Shown here one piece after another: positions 33,901 to 45,440 of a DNA stretch of 64,000 nt. The notes under the pieces are model-generated. The model saw only the letters and a list, made by a program, of their open reading frames with translations, was not told the origin of the DNA and did not search any database. Location: NCBI GenBank assembly GCA_963965975.1, contig OZ014414.1:1773501-1837500 (forward strand). Direction: 5' to 3'. Position numbers and translations under genes: made by a program. The stretch is from Xestospongia bergquistia (taxonomy: Eukaryota > Porifera > Demospongiae > Haplosclerida > Petrosiidae). Position 1 is the first letter of the stretch; the number at the start of each line of letters is the position of its first letter.

Positions 33901-35355
33901 TATATATAGTAATTGTACCGGAAAACATGGCCACTCAACTTAAGAACGATCAGGTTCATGGCAACAATGTTTTTAGTCTAGCATTAAGACCATATTGGAA
34001 AACAATTTAAAAAGTCTAGTAAACAGGCTAGAACGATTTTCCATAATCAAAATGCAGCTCACTACATTTAGTTGTATAAATATACTTATTAAAATTCTTA
34101 CTTGATATTGCAAGATTACAAAGTTATAGTAATGAGTCATTTTTCATCATTTAATTTCACGTCACTCAGTTCCTTTTTGATGTGTCATGATAAAGTGATA
34201 AACAAACATTGTACAATGTGAACACAAAACCAATTCATATCAGTATGAGTTAAAGATAGCATATTATATATATTTAACAAATTAGTGTTTCCTCATACTG
34301 ATATGATGCCTAATTAAATTAAGACTCTTTATTTTAAGTAAAAACTTATCAAGAATATAAACAAAATTGTTAAAATTTGCTTCATATGGATCCTAAACTT
34401 GTCAGGTTAATACATGCAGCCTTTGATACTATAGGTAACTATTGGGTAATAAAATCAATGTTATTGTTATATACACTGTAGCATGCATATCAGATGCATT
34501 ATTAAAATGGATTTTTTATTTTTAAAGTGCATTGAAAAAAGCCATTAATTTTGTTACACTATACATGTCACGGGGAAATTATTTAAGTAAATGCTTAAAA
34601 TTTTTGAATTTAAATATATTAATTGTATAAGATGCTAATATGGTCAAATAGATATTTGTGTAGTACATCTCTTTGAGCTCATTTTAATGGAAAAGTGGGC
34701 AAAATTCACAAAAAATTTCCTCCAAAAAAGTCCTATGTGTTTTTATCATTTATTTTAAAAAATTCCCGAATGTTTTTATTTTGAATTGTTCAGTTTATTT
34801 GGCTCAGCAATTGACTAGTCAAAAAGGATGTATATATATGTTATATTGTAAATTCAATAGTCCCAGTCCTCATACAAAGGTTTAGCATGTGTTTGTTTAA
34901 CTATAAACAGAATCTCCATTACTTTCACAGGTAACTATTTCACTGTTAGTTAGTATGATATTTTATAAATAAAACGACATATAAAATTATATACATTGTT
35001 TTAGAACATAAGTACAATACATTTGATAATGTTTTTCTGTTACTACTTTTTGATAGTACAAACAAGAAAGAGTTCAAAGCTTCTGTATCAATAAATAAAC
35101 CATACTATTCAAAACATTGATTAGTTTATCAAAATTGAATGTATATCAGTTATGATAATTATATCTATATATATTATATTTATGCGTGCTCATCAGTTAT
35201 TGTTTATTTGTTAATATATAACATTGAAATAGTTATGTAAATTTCAATATTTCCATGTGTTACTTGTTTGTAATAGTATTATGTATGAGAAGTTTAGAAA
35301 AGACAAACAATATACTGTGAAGATTGCATGGTTGACTTAATTAGTTAAATCAACA
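33901..35355. other. intergenic, no feature seen
   Basis: AT-rich upstream region of gasdermin-like gene B. No splice-supported frame, no repeat recognised. Confidence 0.5.
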
Positions 35356-35360
35356 AGATT

Positions 35361-35608
35361 GTAAAAACTGATTGGTTGATTTAACGAATACATGTTTATA
35401 CAAGTTCCATGATGCAAATTGAAAGTAAAGATAATATAGTTTTTATCAATATTGTCCTATGGGAAATTATGTTGATTATATGATAAAGTTTTTCTTTTTT
35501 AAAAAAAATCATAATTATTTTTAACATTTTGTAAGCAGTTTGCATCATACAACCTATATGAGTGGTTGTATATCCATATAAAGGTTAAATCAACCAATCA
35601 GTTTTTAC
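35361..35608. mobile_element. MITE with perfect 25-bp terminal inverted repeats
   Basis: Left arm 35361-35385 (GTAAAAACTGATTGGTTGAT and five more bases) is the exact reverse complement of 35584-35608. About 250 bases, no coding capacity. The outer edge CACTGTAAAAA-type (right side ACAGTGC) resembles the element at 63401-63626 and is a common end of animal DNA-transposon derivatives (recalled). Confidence 0.85.
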
Positions 35609-36219
35609 AGTGCGGTAATCTCTAAGAGTGTATTATTTTCAATAATTTAAAAACATTAATAAACATAAAAGACATAAAGATTAGTAATATATAAAATAGT
35701 AACAGGATCTATTTAGAGCACTTTTATTCAAGTCAGCTTTTCAGTCCAAATCCTCAGACCACTTTAACGTTTTCTGAAAATAGTACCAAAGTACTTTTGC
35801 TTTGCTTAAGTCAGTCTCAGATATATAATTTCTTGTTTTAATTTTGATGTCTTTCCATTTAACACAAACATCAAAGCCTTAATGATTGCTTAATTATTTT
35901 TTTTACATATTTTTAGGAAAAGCTAAAGAATTTTTACTTTTAACACATTAAGTGTCATCTTTATAACATCCTTAATTGAATAATTAAAGTTTTTATTAAT
36001 TTATATCCACCTGTACGAACTCTTAGTAAAACTATTGTTTCAGTGCTACATTCAGTCAAAAAAGAATTCAGAAAGTACTAGAAACAGTTATTGTTACTAA
36101 ATTGATGACTTATAATAGAGAAAAATGTCTCTTTTTTCTTATCTATATCTACTAGTAAATTACGAGCCTCATAAATTAAACTTAAATTAAAGAAGAGTAA
36201 ATTTAAAAAGAAATTCCTC

Positions 36220-36285
36220 CTGAATTATTATTATTATTATTATTCGTATCCACTCTATATACGAATAATAATAATAATAATTCAG
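36220..36285. repeat. (ATT)n hairpin before the NHR-only gene
   Basis: CTGAATT(ATT)nCGTAT at 36220-36249 is mirrored as ATACG(AAT)nTTCAG at 36259-36285 around a 9-base centre; the arms differ by one triplet. It ends 70 bases before the start codon at 36356. Confidence 0.85.
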
Positions 36286-36355
36286 TTATATGCACTCCTA
36301 TATTTGACTAGAGGTGCGGCTCGTGCTATATCCGTAGACAATAATTGAAAATAAC

Positions 36356-36923
36356 ATGGCTAAGGAGATGTGTACTTTTCATCACAACCACGGCCTTAAT
36401 ATTCGTCTTCTGGAGGATAAAACTGTAGCACAACGAGTAGACAGTTATGATAATGGAGTAGTCTTCACAGAACAGCCAATTCCAAGTGGATATATCTTTC
36501 AAGTAGAAGTGATCAAGAAAAGTGACCAGGGTTATCCTGGATCTCTTGTAAGTATCCTTTGTATTAAAAGTATGATTGTTTCTTTTTAAACAGAGAATTG
36601 GGGTGACAACTCAATCTCCTGATAAAGCTAAGATACTATCAGATGCTACAGTATATTGTTCTAAATCTGATTATTGGATATTAACTTATAATCAAGCTTA
36701 CAATTCTGACTTTGTGACATTTCTTAATTTTAGTTTAGCCAATTTGTTAGTGGGTCAGTCAGTAGGAGTTTCAGTTACTACAAGTGGTAAACTATATCTA
36801 TATGTCGATGGGAAGTTTCATAGTCTTGTGTGGAAAGGAATGCCAACTGATGAACAATACTGGGGAGTGGCTGACATATATGGCTCAGTGTCATCTATTA
36901 AGTCAACTTTTATATGTTGTTAA
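36356..36923 (+). CDS. stand-alone Neuralized-repeat (NHR) protein
   Basis: Two exons, 36356-36547 and 36594-36923, 173 residues. The sequence is one NHR domain: FHHNHGLNIRLLED, NGVVFTEQPIPSG, FQVEVI, then SVTTSGKLYLYVDGK and QYWGVADIYGSV. It matches the first two exons of the three NHR-kinase genes in length and phase (exon 1 is 192 bases in all). Where those have a donor (TTTTGTAAGT or TTATGTAAGT) this gene has TGTTGTTAATC, so the donor is gone and translation stops two codons on. NHR domains bind proteins, for example in Neuralized ligases (family knowledge). It may be a dominant-negative-like partner of the kinases or a decaying truncation; no kinase remnant follows before 39 kb. Confidence 0.8.
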
Positions 36924-37425
36924 TCTATACTTTATATTTGATATTCATTGCTTGTTACATTGTCTTAATTGAAAGGTTCATTGAATTAATTATATATTTT
37001 AAATATTTATGACAGACATATATAATAGCCATGATTGTGTTGATAAGTAATATAATAATGCAAAGTCATGATAACAGAAGCCACAACAATAGACATTCTT
37101 TTCTTTATATGTGATAACTTAGGTTATAGTAGTTAGTAATGTTGTTAATCAACTATAATAAGTTTCTATAAAAGGTATTATAAGGTAAGCTGATATGGAG
37201 TATAATGTAAACAGTCATTGTTCTAAAATTTAAAAAGACTTACTAATGCACTTACTGTAAACAGTCTATCTGATAGTACAATACAAATCAATACTTGTTA
37301 ATAATAATAATTAATAATAGATAATAATAACAATGATACTAATAATAGATAATAGATAAGTTAATTAATTTGTGAGTGATAAATATTCTTGCACTTTAAA
37401 GGTTTTTATGTTTTGATTTACAAAA
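36924..37425. other. intergenic, no feature seen
   Basis: AT-rich 3' flank of the NHR-only gene with an (ATA)-rich patch around 37300-37350. Confidence 0.5.
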
Positions 37426-37429
37426 ATGG

Positions 37430-37595
37430 AGCACTTCAGGCAAAACATTTGTAACCTGATTTGTTAAAAAGGACTACTGTTTAAACATCTCTAAAACATT
37501 TTGTTTACATACAATTGCTATGTGTACACAAAGCTGTTTTTGAGATGATTTAACAGTAGTCCTTTTTCACAAATCATTTCAGAAATGGTCCTATA
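37430..37595. mobile_element. hairpin MITE (AAAAAGGACTACTGTT arms), copy 1
   Basis: Left arm ATTTGTTAAAAAGGACTACT at about 37459-37478 pairs with AGTAGTCCTTTTTCACAAAT at about 37555-37574; pairing continues inward through ACATCTCTAAAACA and TGTTTTTGAGATGA. A second copy lies in intron 2 of kinase B (54955-55143) and a half copy at 59696-59770. Confidence 0.75.
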
Positions 37596-38134
37596 TCCTA
37601 TTCAAAATAATACTGAATGAGGACATATTTGTAACTTAAGACTTTTCTTAAACTTTTTTATGAATAAAACAATAATTCCCGTAGAATTAGCATTCCTTTG
37701 GTGAATTACTATTAAGACTGTCAATTAGCCTCACAACATCATTATTTATTGAATAATATTAACTGGTTGAAGAATAGATCAAAGTTGCTAGGTTACCTTA
37801 TAATTACTCTATGCAATGAACAGCTACATGTCATGTGATTTGTCACTACATGTATGCATACACATAATTATATATAATATATATATGAATGCATACAATA
37901 TTTTATAAATATACTGACTGTTTTACTATGTACATTTTATAAAAGAACATTAAAGTAGATTTTCACTTAATTGTAATATATACCTGTAAAATATGTGAAT
38001 TCATTTATTAAAAGCAATTTGAATTTGCCCATACAAATTGAGTCAAAATTTTTTGATTTCATAGCAAATATATGACGAGGAAAGGGGAACCATTCCACCA
38101 CTACAAGTACCCCATAAGTGACAGCAAAGTATAC

Positions 38135-38239
38135 AAATTATCTATCTATCCATCAAATACAAATTATCTATCCATCCATCCTTCCATACATACATACACA
38201 CATACATATATACGTCTGTCCATCTATCAATCCGTCCAT

Positions 38240-38273
<34 letters not shown>

Positions 38274-38345
38274 GTCCATCCATCCATCCATCCGTTCATC
38301 TATCCATCCATCTATCCATAAATCCATCTATCTATCTATCTAATA
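38135..38345. repeat. (CCAT)n / (CTAT)n tetranucleotide repeat
   Basis: Imperfect CCATC/CTATC and CATA repeats. Plus- and minus-strand frames through it (Ser/His/Pro/Ile and Asp/Gly/Trp/Met rich) are artefacts. Confidence 0.95.
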
Positions 38346-38349
38346 ACAT

Positions 38350-39100
38350 TTGCTTTTCATTTTAGTACATAAATATTAATGCTATAACATAGTACGTATA
38401 CCAAATAACTTTTATACGTTATTTAAGTCTATACATAATAGTGTGACAGCAATAATGCATAGAAGCATCATATTTCAGACACTACCAGACATTACTAATC
38501 TATTGTCTTGATATTCCCTTATCAGTTACAATAGTGGTATATATACATTGCTAGTAACATTAGAAAGAAGTTGAACTTGGTAAAAAAAACATAACAAAAA
38601 AAACATTTATCTAGTTAATTATAGAAAGGGATCAGAGTAGACTAACTCAAAATGATGAATTTCACCATATCTATACCACCAAATCTAGGCTTACTGTATA
38701 TCTATTACATATTGTCACAATCCATGTTAGTACATTTGGACACATTAGGCTGAATATTTTACTAATGCATCAAACTTATCCTGTTGTTTAAAAATGAATA
38801 TAGGCAACGAAATGATTGTACAAAGTTTTGTTAGAAATCATTATAATTGTGAATCTAGAAATTGCTGCTATATAACAAATATCACCAACTAGATTTTTTT
38901 TGTAACTAATGACATGCTACTGACTATCGTCTGTTACAATCAATATTCAAAGTTTGGTTATTAAAGATAATCATAATATTTTAGTGATGTCAACATCTTT
39001 TTTTACTACGATTATGTGAATAAGCTATTATTGCATTCTATAAATGGTGTTTAACCATCAATAGCGATGTTATTATATTAGTAGTAGTAGGCACGCTAAG
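38350..39100. other. intergenic region upstream of kinase A
   Basis: Parts near 38640-38890 resemble 57160-57380, downstream of kinase B (ATATTGTCACAATCCATGTTAG, ATCCTGTTGT, AAAATGAATA), so this spacer was duplicated with the kinase genes. The last 50 bases before kinase A resemble those before kinase C (GGAGGTGTG-CTCAAG). Confidence 0.55.
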
Positions 39101-39156
39101 TAAACTTGTACAATACTGGAGGTGTGACTCAAGCTACTAAAGAATTTCTAAGGGAG

Positions 39157-39736
39157 ATGGCCAAGGAGTTGTGTAATTTTCATCATCGCCACGGTCTTAA
39201 TATTCGTCTCCTCGAACATAGAAGAGTGGCACTTCGTCATAAAAGTCATAATAATGGAATAGTATTTACAGAACAATCAATTCCAAATGAGTACATGTTT
39301 CAAGTAGAAGTGGTCAGGCAAATTGACATGGGTTATTCTGAATCTCTTGTAAGTGGCCTTGGTGTTTAAAGTATAATATTATTTTATTTAAATAGAGAAT
39401 TGGTGTGACAACTCAATCACCTGATGAAGCTGAGATACCAACAGATGCTCTGGAATTTTTTTCTAAGTCTGATTATTGGATGTTGAGAAATAATCAAGCT
39501 TACAATTCTGACTCTGGAGTGATGCTTAATTTTAATATTAACAGTTTGTCGGTGGGCCAATCAGTAGGACTTTCAGTTACTCCAAATGGAAAACTTAGCT
39601 TTTATGTTGATGGAAAGTTCAATAATATTGTGTGGAGAGGTTTACCTACTGGTATGAAATACTGGGGTGTGGCTGATGTGTACGGATCAGTATTATCTAT
39701 TAAGTCAAGTTTCAAATTTTGTAAGTCTGTATTAAT

Positions 39737-39767
<31 letters not shown>

Positions 39768-41161
39768 CAGTTATTATTATTATTATAATTATTATCCATT
39801 CAATTTTATTCTTTGCTTTCCACTCATTATCTGTAGTGCCTTCTATGAGAAGACCTAACAGAGCTAGAATGTTGGCTACCAGAACATGCAGTGATCAACT
39901 AAGTCTTCCTAAGGAATACATATCTCCATTGTCACCTAGTAGACCAAAAGAATGCAAGTTTAAAATTAGCGATCATGTCAATATACCTACAAGAGATAAA
40001 GAAATGGTTACATGTATTGTGAATGGGTCAGGAGGTGGAAGTTTGTCTCAGGAAGTTGAAGAGAAGGACAATGAAGTTCCATTAGGCCATATCGAAGTAA
40101 AACAGTTTCAATTGTGTTACGTTGAGCCAATACAAACTCTCAAAGAACAGTTAGCATTACAAGAAATAGCGTTACAAAACACAATTACAGAGATTAAAAA
40201 GGAAAACAAAATAATTAATGGACTACAGCAACAGCTGTTAAATGGGAAACAGCAACTTGAGTTGGAAAAGCAGAAACTATTGGAAGAGAATGCTGATTTA
40301 AAATCACAGCTGGCTCAAAAAACTACTGAAAATATGCAACTCAAAAGGCAACTTGATGAAACATCATGGAAAGTAAGTCATAATGAGATCACACTTACTG
40401 AAGAGGAACTGGGAAGAGGTGGTTGGGGAACAATCAAGATTGGCATTTTTCGGGAGCAAAGAGTTGCTGTAAAACAGATGTATCAAGTTATTATGAGTTC
40501 TGATAATTTAGAATTAATATATCGTGAGATTAACACAATGGCTACATTACGTCATCCTAATATTTTACAATTTATTGGAGCAGTATTAGATGATCCATCA
40601 GGTAATCCTATGATTATTACTGAAGTAATGGATACTACACTTAGAAATGCTTATATCAACAGAGAGCTCACTCCTGATCCATCTTGTCAGCCTACTTTGT
40701 TAACTATAATGAGAGATGTAGCAGCAGGATTAAACTACCTTCATTGTCTTCATGATCCTATAATACATCGTGACATAAGTAGTTCTAATGTCCTACTGGA
40801 ATATAAAGGTCATCAAAAGTGGAAAACTAAGATATCTGACGTTGGCTCTGCTAATAAGGCTCATAAAGCAGTTACCATTGCTGCAGGTGCTTTTGTTTAT
40901 AGTGCTCCTGAGTCTTCAAAAGATATTCACAAAGAACTAACAACGAAAATGGATTCCTATAGCTATGGTATTCTCTTATGTGAGGTTATGACTTGTCGAT
41001 TTCCTGATTCTTCAGTTTTTAAAAAGATGCTTATAAAAATCTTAGCTATGTCTCAAGATATTCATGAATTAATACTTTCTTGCACTAATAATTATCCTGA
41101 AGCTCGTCCTTCAATGAAAAGAATAATCGAGCGTCTAGATATTTGTATGAAACAGTTTTAA
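39157..41161 (+). CDS. NHR-coiled-coil-kinase A, DVG instead of DFG
   Basis: Three exons, 39157-39348, 39396-39720, 39837-41161, 613 residues. ATG 39157 (MAKELCNFHHRHGLNIRLLE) matches the start in all paralogues. NHR at residues 1-172; a basic linker with KFKISDHVNIPTRDKE; a coiled coil (LALQEIALQNTITEIKKENK onward); a TKL-like kinase from GRGGWG (G365) with VAVK (K385), HRDISSSN (D485) and APE. The magnesium motif is DVG (D507), where B and C have DFG; Asp and Gly are kept, so activity is possible but altered. Exons 3 and 4 of B and C are fused here and the segment with YFDLY and IFRP is missing, an in-frame deletion that removed an intron. Probably a cytosolic signalling kinase. Confidence 0.85.
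39738..39786. repeat. (AT)n and (ATT)n in intron 2 of kinase A
   Basis: Same intron of kinase C carries a longer version (60533-60628), while kinase B has a hairpin MITE in this intron. Confidence 0.9.
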
Positions 41162-41762
41162 AATAAATACTAATCATGACATATTGACAAAATTCATGGA
41201 ATAGATTAGCATAACATTACATGCATATACAAATATTTTTAGAACTAATATTTTCTTAGTCATTTTATTTTGCCTGAATTGTACAAATTTATATTATGCT
41301 ACTTTTGTTAATGTGTCAACATTGCCAACTATATATTTTCAGCTGCTTGTTTCTCCTGAGCACAGTTATGTAACTTCATAATAATGCATCAAATTTTTAA
41401 CTTGACTAATATCACTGTATAAATCGACAGTTGTTTTAGTTCAATATATGAATATACAAGTTGTATGTAGTAAGCTTATTTTAATCCACAAAAACATAAT
41501 GCTGTTGTGATTACTAATGCATTTTTGTTTATGTATGATAAGAACACACATAATTTGTTTTTCTATTTGAATTTTGAAAGAGTTAAAAAAACTTAACATA
41601 AATTTACCTTTCTTTAGAAGCGTTGTACTACATAAGCATGTTGTTTACTTAAATGATGACATATAAAATAATATGAAATAGTCAAAATAATACTTTTGTA
41701 TCAAAACGTTTTCTAAAAGTAAAAAATGTATTAGTTATAAATCAGCCACTCAATATTAATGG

Positions 41763-41800
<38 letters not shown>

Positions 41801-42465
41801 AAACACATATATTGACAGTGTCGCCAAGAGGTTAGAGGGGGCCTGGGGCGCTTTTAAATATTGGCCCTTGGGGCGAAGCGGTCCGCGCATTTTTAATAAA
41901 TTTATAATTATTTATAGGGCGTGGTTATATATTAAGTTATTTATTATTATTAAACATCTAGTTTCAAATGTGTGGGTTTAACAACTTTATAAGGTACTGT
42001 TATCTATGGGACTAACAAATCAGATTTCGTTTCTTTGGCAGTACACAGCCTTCACAGATGAGTGATTGTAACCAAAAGCAGAGAGCTTTATACCAAGCTA
42101 CAGCAATCGTGTTTCAGAAGATCTTGTTAAAAGCTAAAGGTCTTAAAGCAATACGTATGTCAAATTTTGGAAAAGAGTCTTTGTCACCCCTTGATCTCCT
42201 CTTCATAAATTTAATTGCAAGCTATAACATATTTTTCCTAAATTCTATTGCCTTACATATTTTAGCAATAATTCTACAACAGCAGCTAAGGCCATTAAAA
42301 TTAATTAAGAAGTACTTGTTTTTAAGCATGACGCAGAACTGATTGACAGATGTACATATCTTAGCCATTAAGCATGAATTTTCTGAAAGACTTAACTTTA
42401 ATCACATTATTGACATCTTTGCTTATAAAAAGCCAGAAAAGCACCCCTAATTTAAGATCAAGAAG
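41162..42465. other. 3' flank of kinase A, (AT)n, GC-rich patch, possible transposon debris
   Basis: 41500-41650 resembles 62930-63070 after kinase C (GAACACACATAAT, AAACTTACCTCTCTTT-like words): duplicated flank. 41766-41797 is an (AT)n run. 41815-41895 is unusually GC-rich (CAGTGTCGCCAAGAGG, GGGGCGAAGCGG) and looks like a DNA-transposon end. 42290-42450 gives broken peptide pieces such as ERLNFNHIIDIFAYKK that suggest a decayed transposase; uncertain. Confidence 0.4.
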
Positions 42466-42469
42466 ATAA

Positions 42470-44437
42470 ATATTGTGACTGTTTGGTTGTATGGCTTATG
42501 CCTATATACCAAATTCTAACAGAAAAGGAAAACTAAACAAGAAAGCAGAGAAGCTAGGTTTTATCAGATATAGTCTTCATACAAAGGGATATTATCTGAT
42601 TGATGAGAACACATCAAAAGTCATTATATGTCGGGACATCATCTTCAATGAGTCTGATTTTCAACGTGACTCAACTACAGTAAAAGTTAATGAGGGAGTA
42701 ATAGTCAGTGACCACGAGAAAGGTGTGGTACTTGAAGAAGAGGAGGAGCCAATGGAACAACCACAACCTGAAGAACCAGAGAATCAAGAAGAGGATCAAC
42801 ACCGGTATCCTAGGAGACAGAAAATTGCGCCAATCAGGTATGGAATTGATGAGTATGTAGATATTGCATTTTTAGGTGGAGGTCAAATAGATGAACCACA
42901 AAGTATTGAGGAAGCACTGGAAGGTAAATTGTCCAAGAAATGGAAAGAAGCAGCAGATTCAGAGTACAAATCACTGATAGAGAATGGAACATGGGAGATG
43001 GTGGAATTGCCTAGTGGACGAAAGCCAGTTGGATGCAAATGGATATTTAAGACTAAACATGGAAGTGATGGGAAAGTGGAGAGCTATAAAGTCCGACTTG
43101 TGGCGAAAGGATACACTCAAAAACACAGAGAAGACTACAATGAGAAATTCTCACCTGTAGTTCAGTATTCATCTCTATTAGCATTTGTAGTTCAAAATGG
43201 TATGATGATTCACTAGATGGACGTTGTCACGGCTTTCCTAAATGGAACGTTAGATGAAGAAATGTACATGGAACACCCACCAGGATATGTTAAGGAAGGA
43301 AAGGAACGTTTTGTTTGTAAGCTGAAGAAATCAATTTATGGTTTAAAACAGTCACCTAGATGCTGGAACACAGTTTTCAAGGAACACATGGAGTCTACTA
43401 CCTTCAAACAATGTACTGCTGACCCTTGCATTTTTGTCAGGAGTGAAGGGACTGAGTTCACTATCATTGCAGTATACATTGATGACTTAATAATTATCAC
43501 AAAGACCCCGAAGAAAATGAGGTGAATAAAGAACAGTCTAGCAATACGCTTCAAGATAAAAGATCTTGGGAAACTCCACTATTGCCTGGGGATTACTATC
43601 AAGTATGACAAAAAGAGGAAGTGTTTGTGGATGCACCAAAGGCAGTATATTTACTCATTGCTGGAAAGATATGGACTATCTCAAGCAAAATTATCCACAA
43701 CTCCAGCTGACACTAAGGTCAAGTTAGTTAAGGACGATGGAGTTAGTAAGTTGATTGATCCAATATGTTATCAATTGATGGTAGGTAGTCTACTTTATGC
43801 AGCTATCGCAACTAGACCCAACATTGTTCAGGCAGTGGGAGCTGTGTCAAAGTTTAAATCCTGTCCTACTGAAGCTCACTTGACAGCAGTAAAATGAATT
43901 CTTTGTTACCTTAAGGGAACGATCAACCTTGGATTGAGGTACGAGAGATCAGCAGATGATAGCCTAATTGGATTCTCAGACGCAGATTGACATGGATGAC
44001 TGGCATTCTACTACAGGGAATCTATTTGTCATGTCTTGAGGAACCATCAGCTGGTTCAGCAGGAAGTAACCAGTTGTCGCGTTATCTACTGCTGAAGCAG
44101 AGTATGTGGCACTCAGTACAGCCACACAAGAGGCTGTATGGTTGAGGAGACTGTTGTCAGACATTAAGGCAACATCAAAAACGCCAACTATCATTAAAGA
44201 GGAACTATCGCCATTGCAAGGAACCAAATTTCTCATGCTAGAACCAAGCACATTGATATCAAGTTTCACTACGTGTGTGAAGCTTTACATGATGGAATCA
44301 TTGAATTAATGTACTGTCTAACTGACCAGATGACAGCAGACATATTAACAAAACCTCTCTCGCGTGATTGGTTTGAAATTCTTCGATTGGAGATGAGACT
44401 GAAGAATTTACCAAGTATCATGTCAATTTAAGTGGGA
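42470..44437 (+). mobile_element. Ty1/copia retrotransposon, 5'-truncated and decayed
   Basis: Translation in pieces gives the end of integrase (FGCMAYAYIPNS, KAEKLGFIRYS, KGYYLIDENT), copia reverse transcriptase (WKEAADSEYKSLIENGTW, MDVVTAFLNGTLDEEMYMEH, VYIDDL at the catalytic site, YGLKQSPRCW, KDLGKLHYCLGI) and RNase H (DAD, STATQEAVWLRRLL). Gag, protease and the integrase core are absent. In-frame stops: TAG 43216 region before MDVV, TGA after KKMR (about 43523), TGA after AVK (about 43895), TGA after SDAD (about 43987), plus frameshifts. A purine tract GTGGGAG precedes the LTR. Not mobile by itself. Confidence 0.9.
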
Positions 44438-44596
44438 GTGTTGTAATAGTAAATTGACATTTGTCACATCATTAATTAACTGTTTTATATATATCACATC
44501 ATTGATTAACTGTTTTGTGTATATACATGTACGTGTTTAAGAACCTTCTAGGACTTTTGTTTATGATTTTTATTCAGTAAAAAAGAAATTTTAACA
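44438..44596 (+). mobile_element. 3' LTR of the copia element
   Basis: Begins TGTTGTAATAG after the purine tract and ends TTTTAACA, after which Thr-repeat coding sequence of the minus-strand mucin gene starts at once (44597). About 159 bases with an internal duplicated TCACATCATTxATTAACTG. No 5' LTR was found in the window. Confidence 0.75.
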
Positions 44597-45440
44597 AGTA
44601 TCGGGTACTGTTGGTCTAGGAGCTAACGTTGTATCCACTGGTTCAGTAGTTGTAGTAGTTAAAGTATTGGTCTTGGAGCTAACGTTGTAGTATCCACTGG
44701 TTCAGTAGCTTTGGTAGTTAAAGTATCCGGTACTGTTTGTCTTGGAGCTAACGTTGTAGTATCCACTGGTTCAGTAGCTTTGATAGTTAAAGTATCCGGT
44801 ACTGTTGGTCTTGGAGCTAACGTTGTAGTATCCACTGGTTCAGTAGCTTTGATAGTTAAAGTATCCGGTACTGTTGGTCTTGGAGCTAACATTGTAGTAT
44901 CCACTGGTTCAGTAGCTGTGGTAGTTAAAGTATTAGGTACTGTTGGTCTTAGAGCTAAAGTTGTATCCACTGGTTCAGTAGCTGTGGTAGTTAAAGTATC
45001 AGGTACTGTTGGTCTTAGAGCTCTTAGAGCTAAAGTTGTATCCACTGGTTCAGTAGCTGTGGTAGTTAAAGTATCAGGTACTGTTGGTCTTGGAGCTAAA
45101 GTTGTATCCACTGGTTCAGTAGCTGTGGTAGTTAAAGTATCAGGTACTGTTGGTCTTAGAGCTAAAGTTGTATCCACTGGTTCAGTAGCTGCGGTAGTTA
45201 AAGTATCAGGTACTGTTGGTCTTGGAGCTAAAGTTGTATCCACTGGTTCAGTAGCTGTGGTAGTTAAAGTATTAGGTACTGTTGGTCTTGGAACTAACGT
45301 TGTATCCACTGGTTCAGTAGCTGTGGTAGTTAAAGTATCAGGTACTCTTGGTCTTGGAGCTAAAGTTGTATCCAGTGGTTCAGTAGCTGTGGTAGTTAAA
45401 GTATTAGGTACTGTTGGTCTTGGAGCTAAAGTTGTAGTAT
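44597..45440 (-). repeat. 66/69-bp Thr-Pro mucin coding repeat
   Basis: Tandem units encode TEPVDTT(T)LAPRPTVPDTLTT. One unit has a six-base duplication (ALRALRP). Two adjacent units with TIKATEP are nearly identical. The strand-opposite 366-codon frame (Val/Gly/Ser-rich) is a shadow. Confidence 0.9.

Noticed and set aside
39602..39799. Minus frame with Asn and Ile/Tyr runs
   Set aside because: Antisense of kinase A exon 2 and of the intronic (AT)n/(ATT)n run; same for 60411-60656 in kinase C.
42058..42342. 94-codon plus frame as a separate gene
   Set aside because: No family, no splice support, placed in transposon debris next to the copia fragment.
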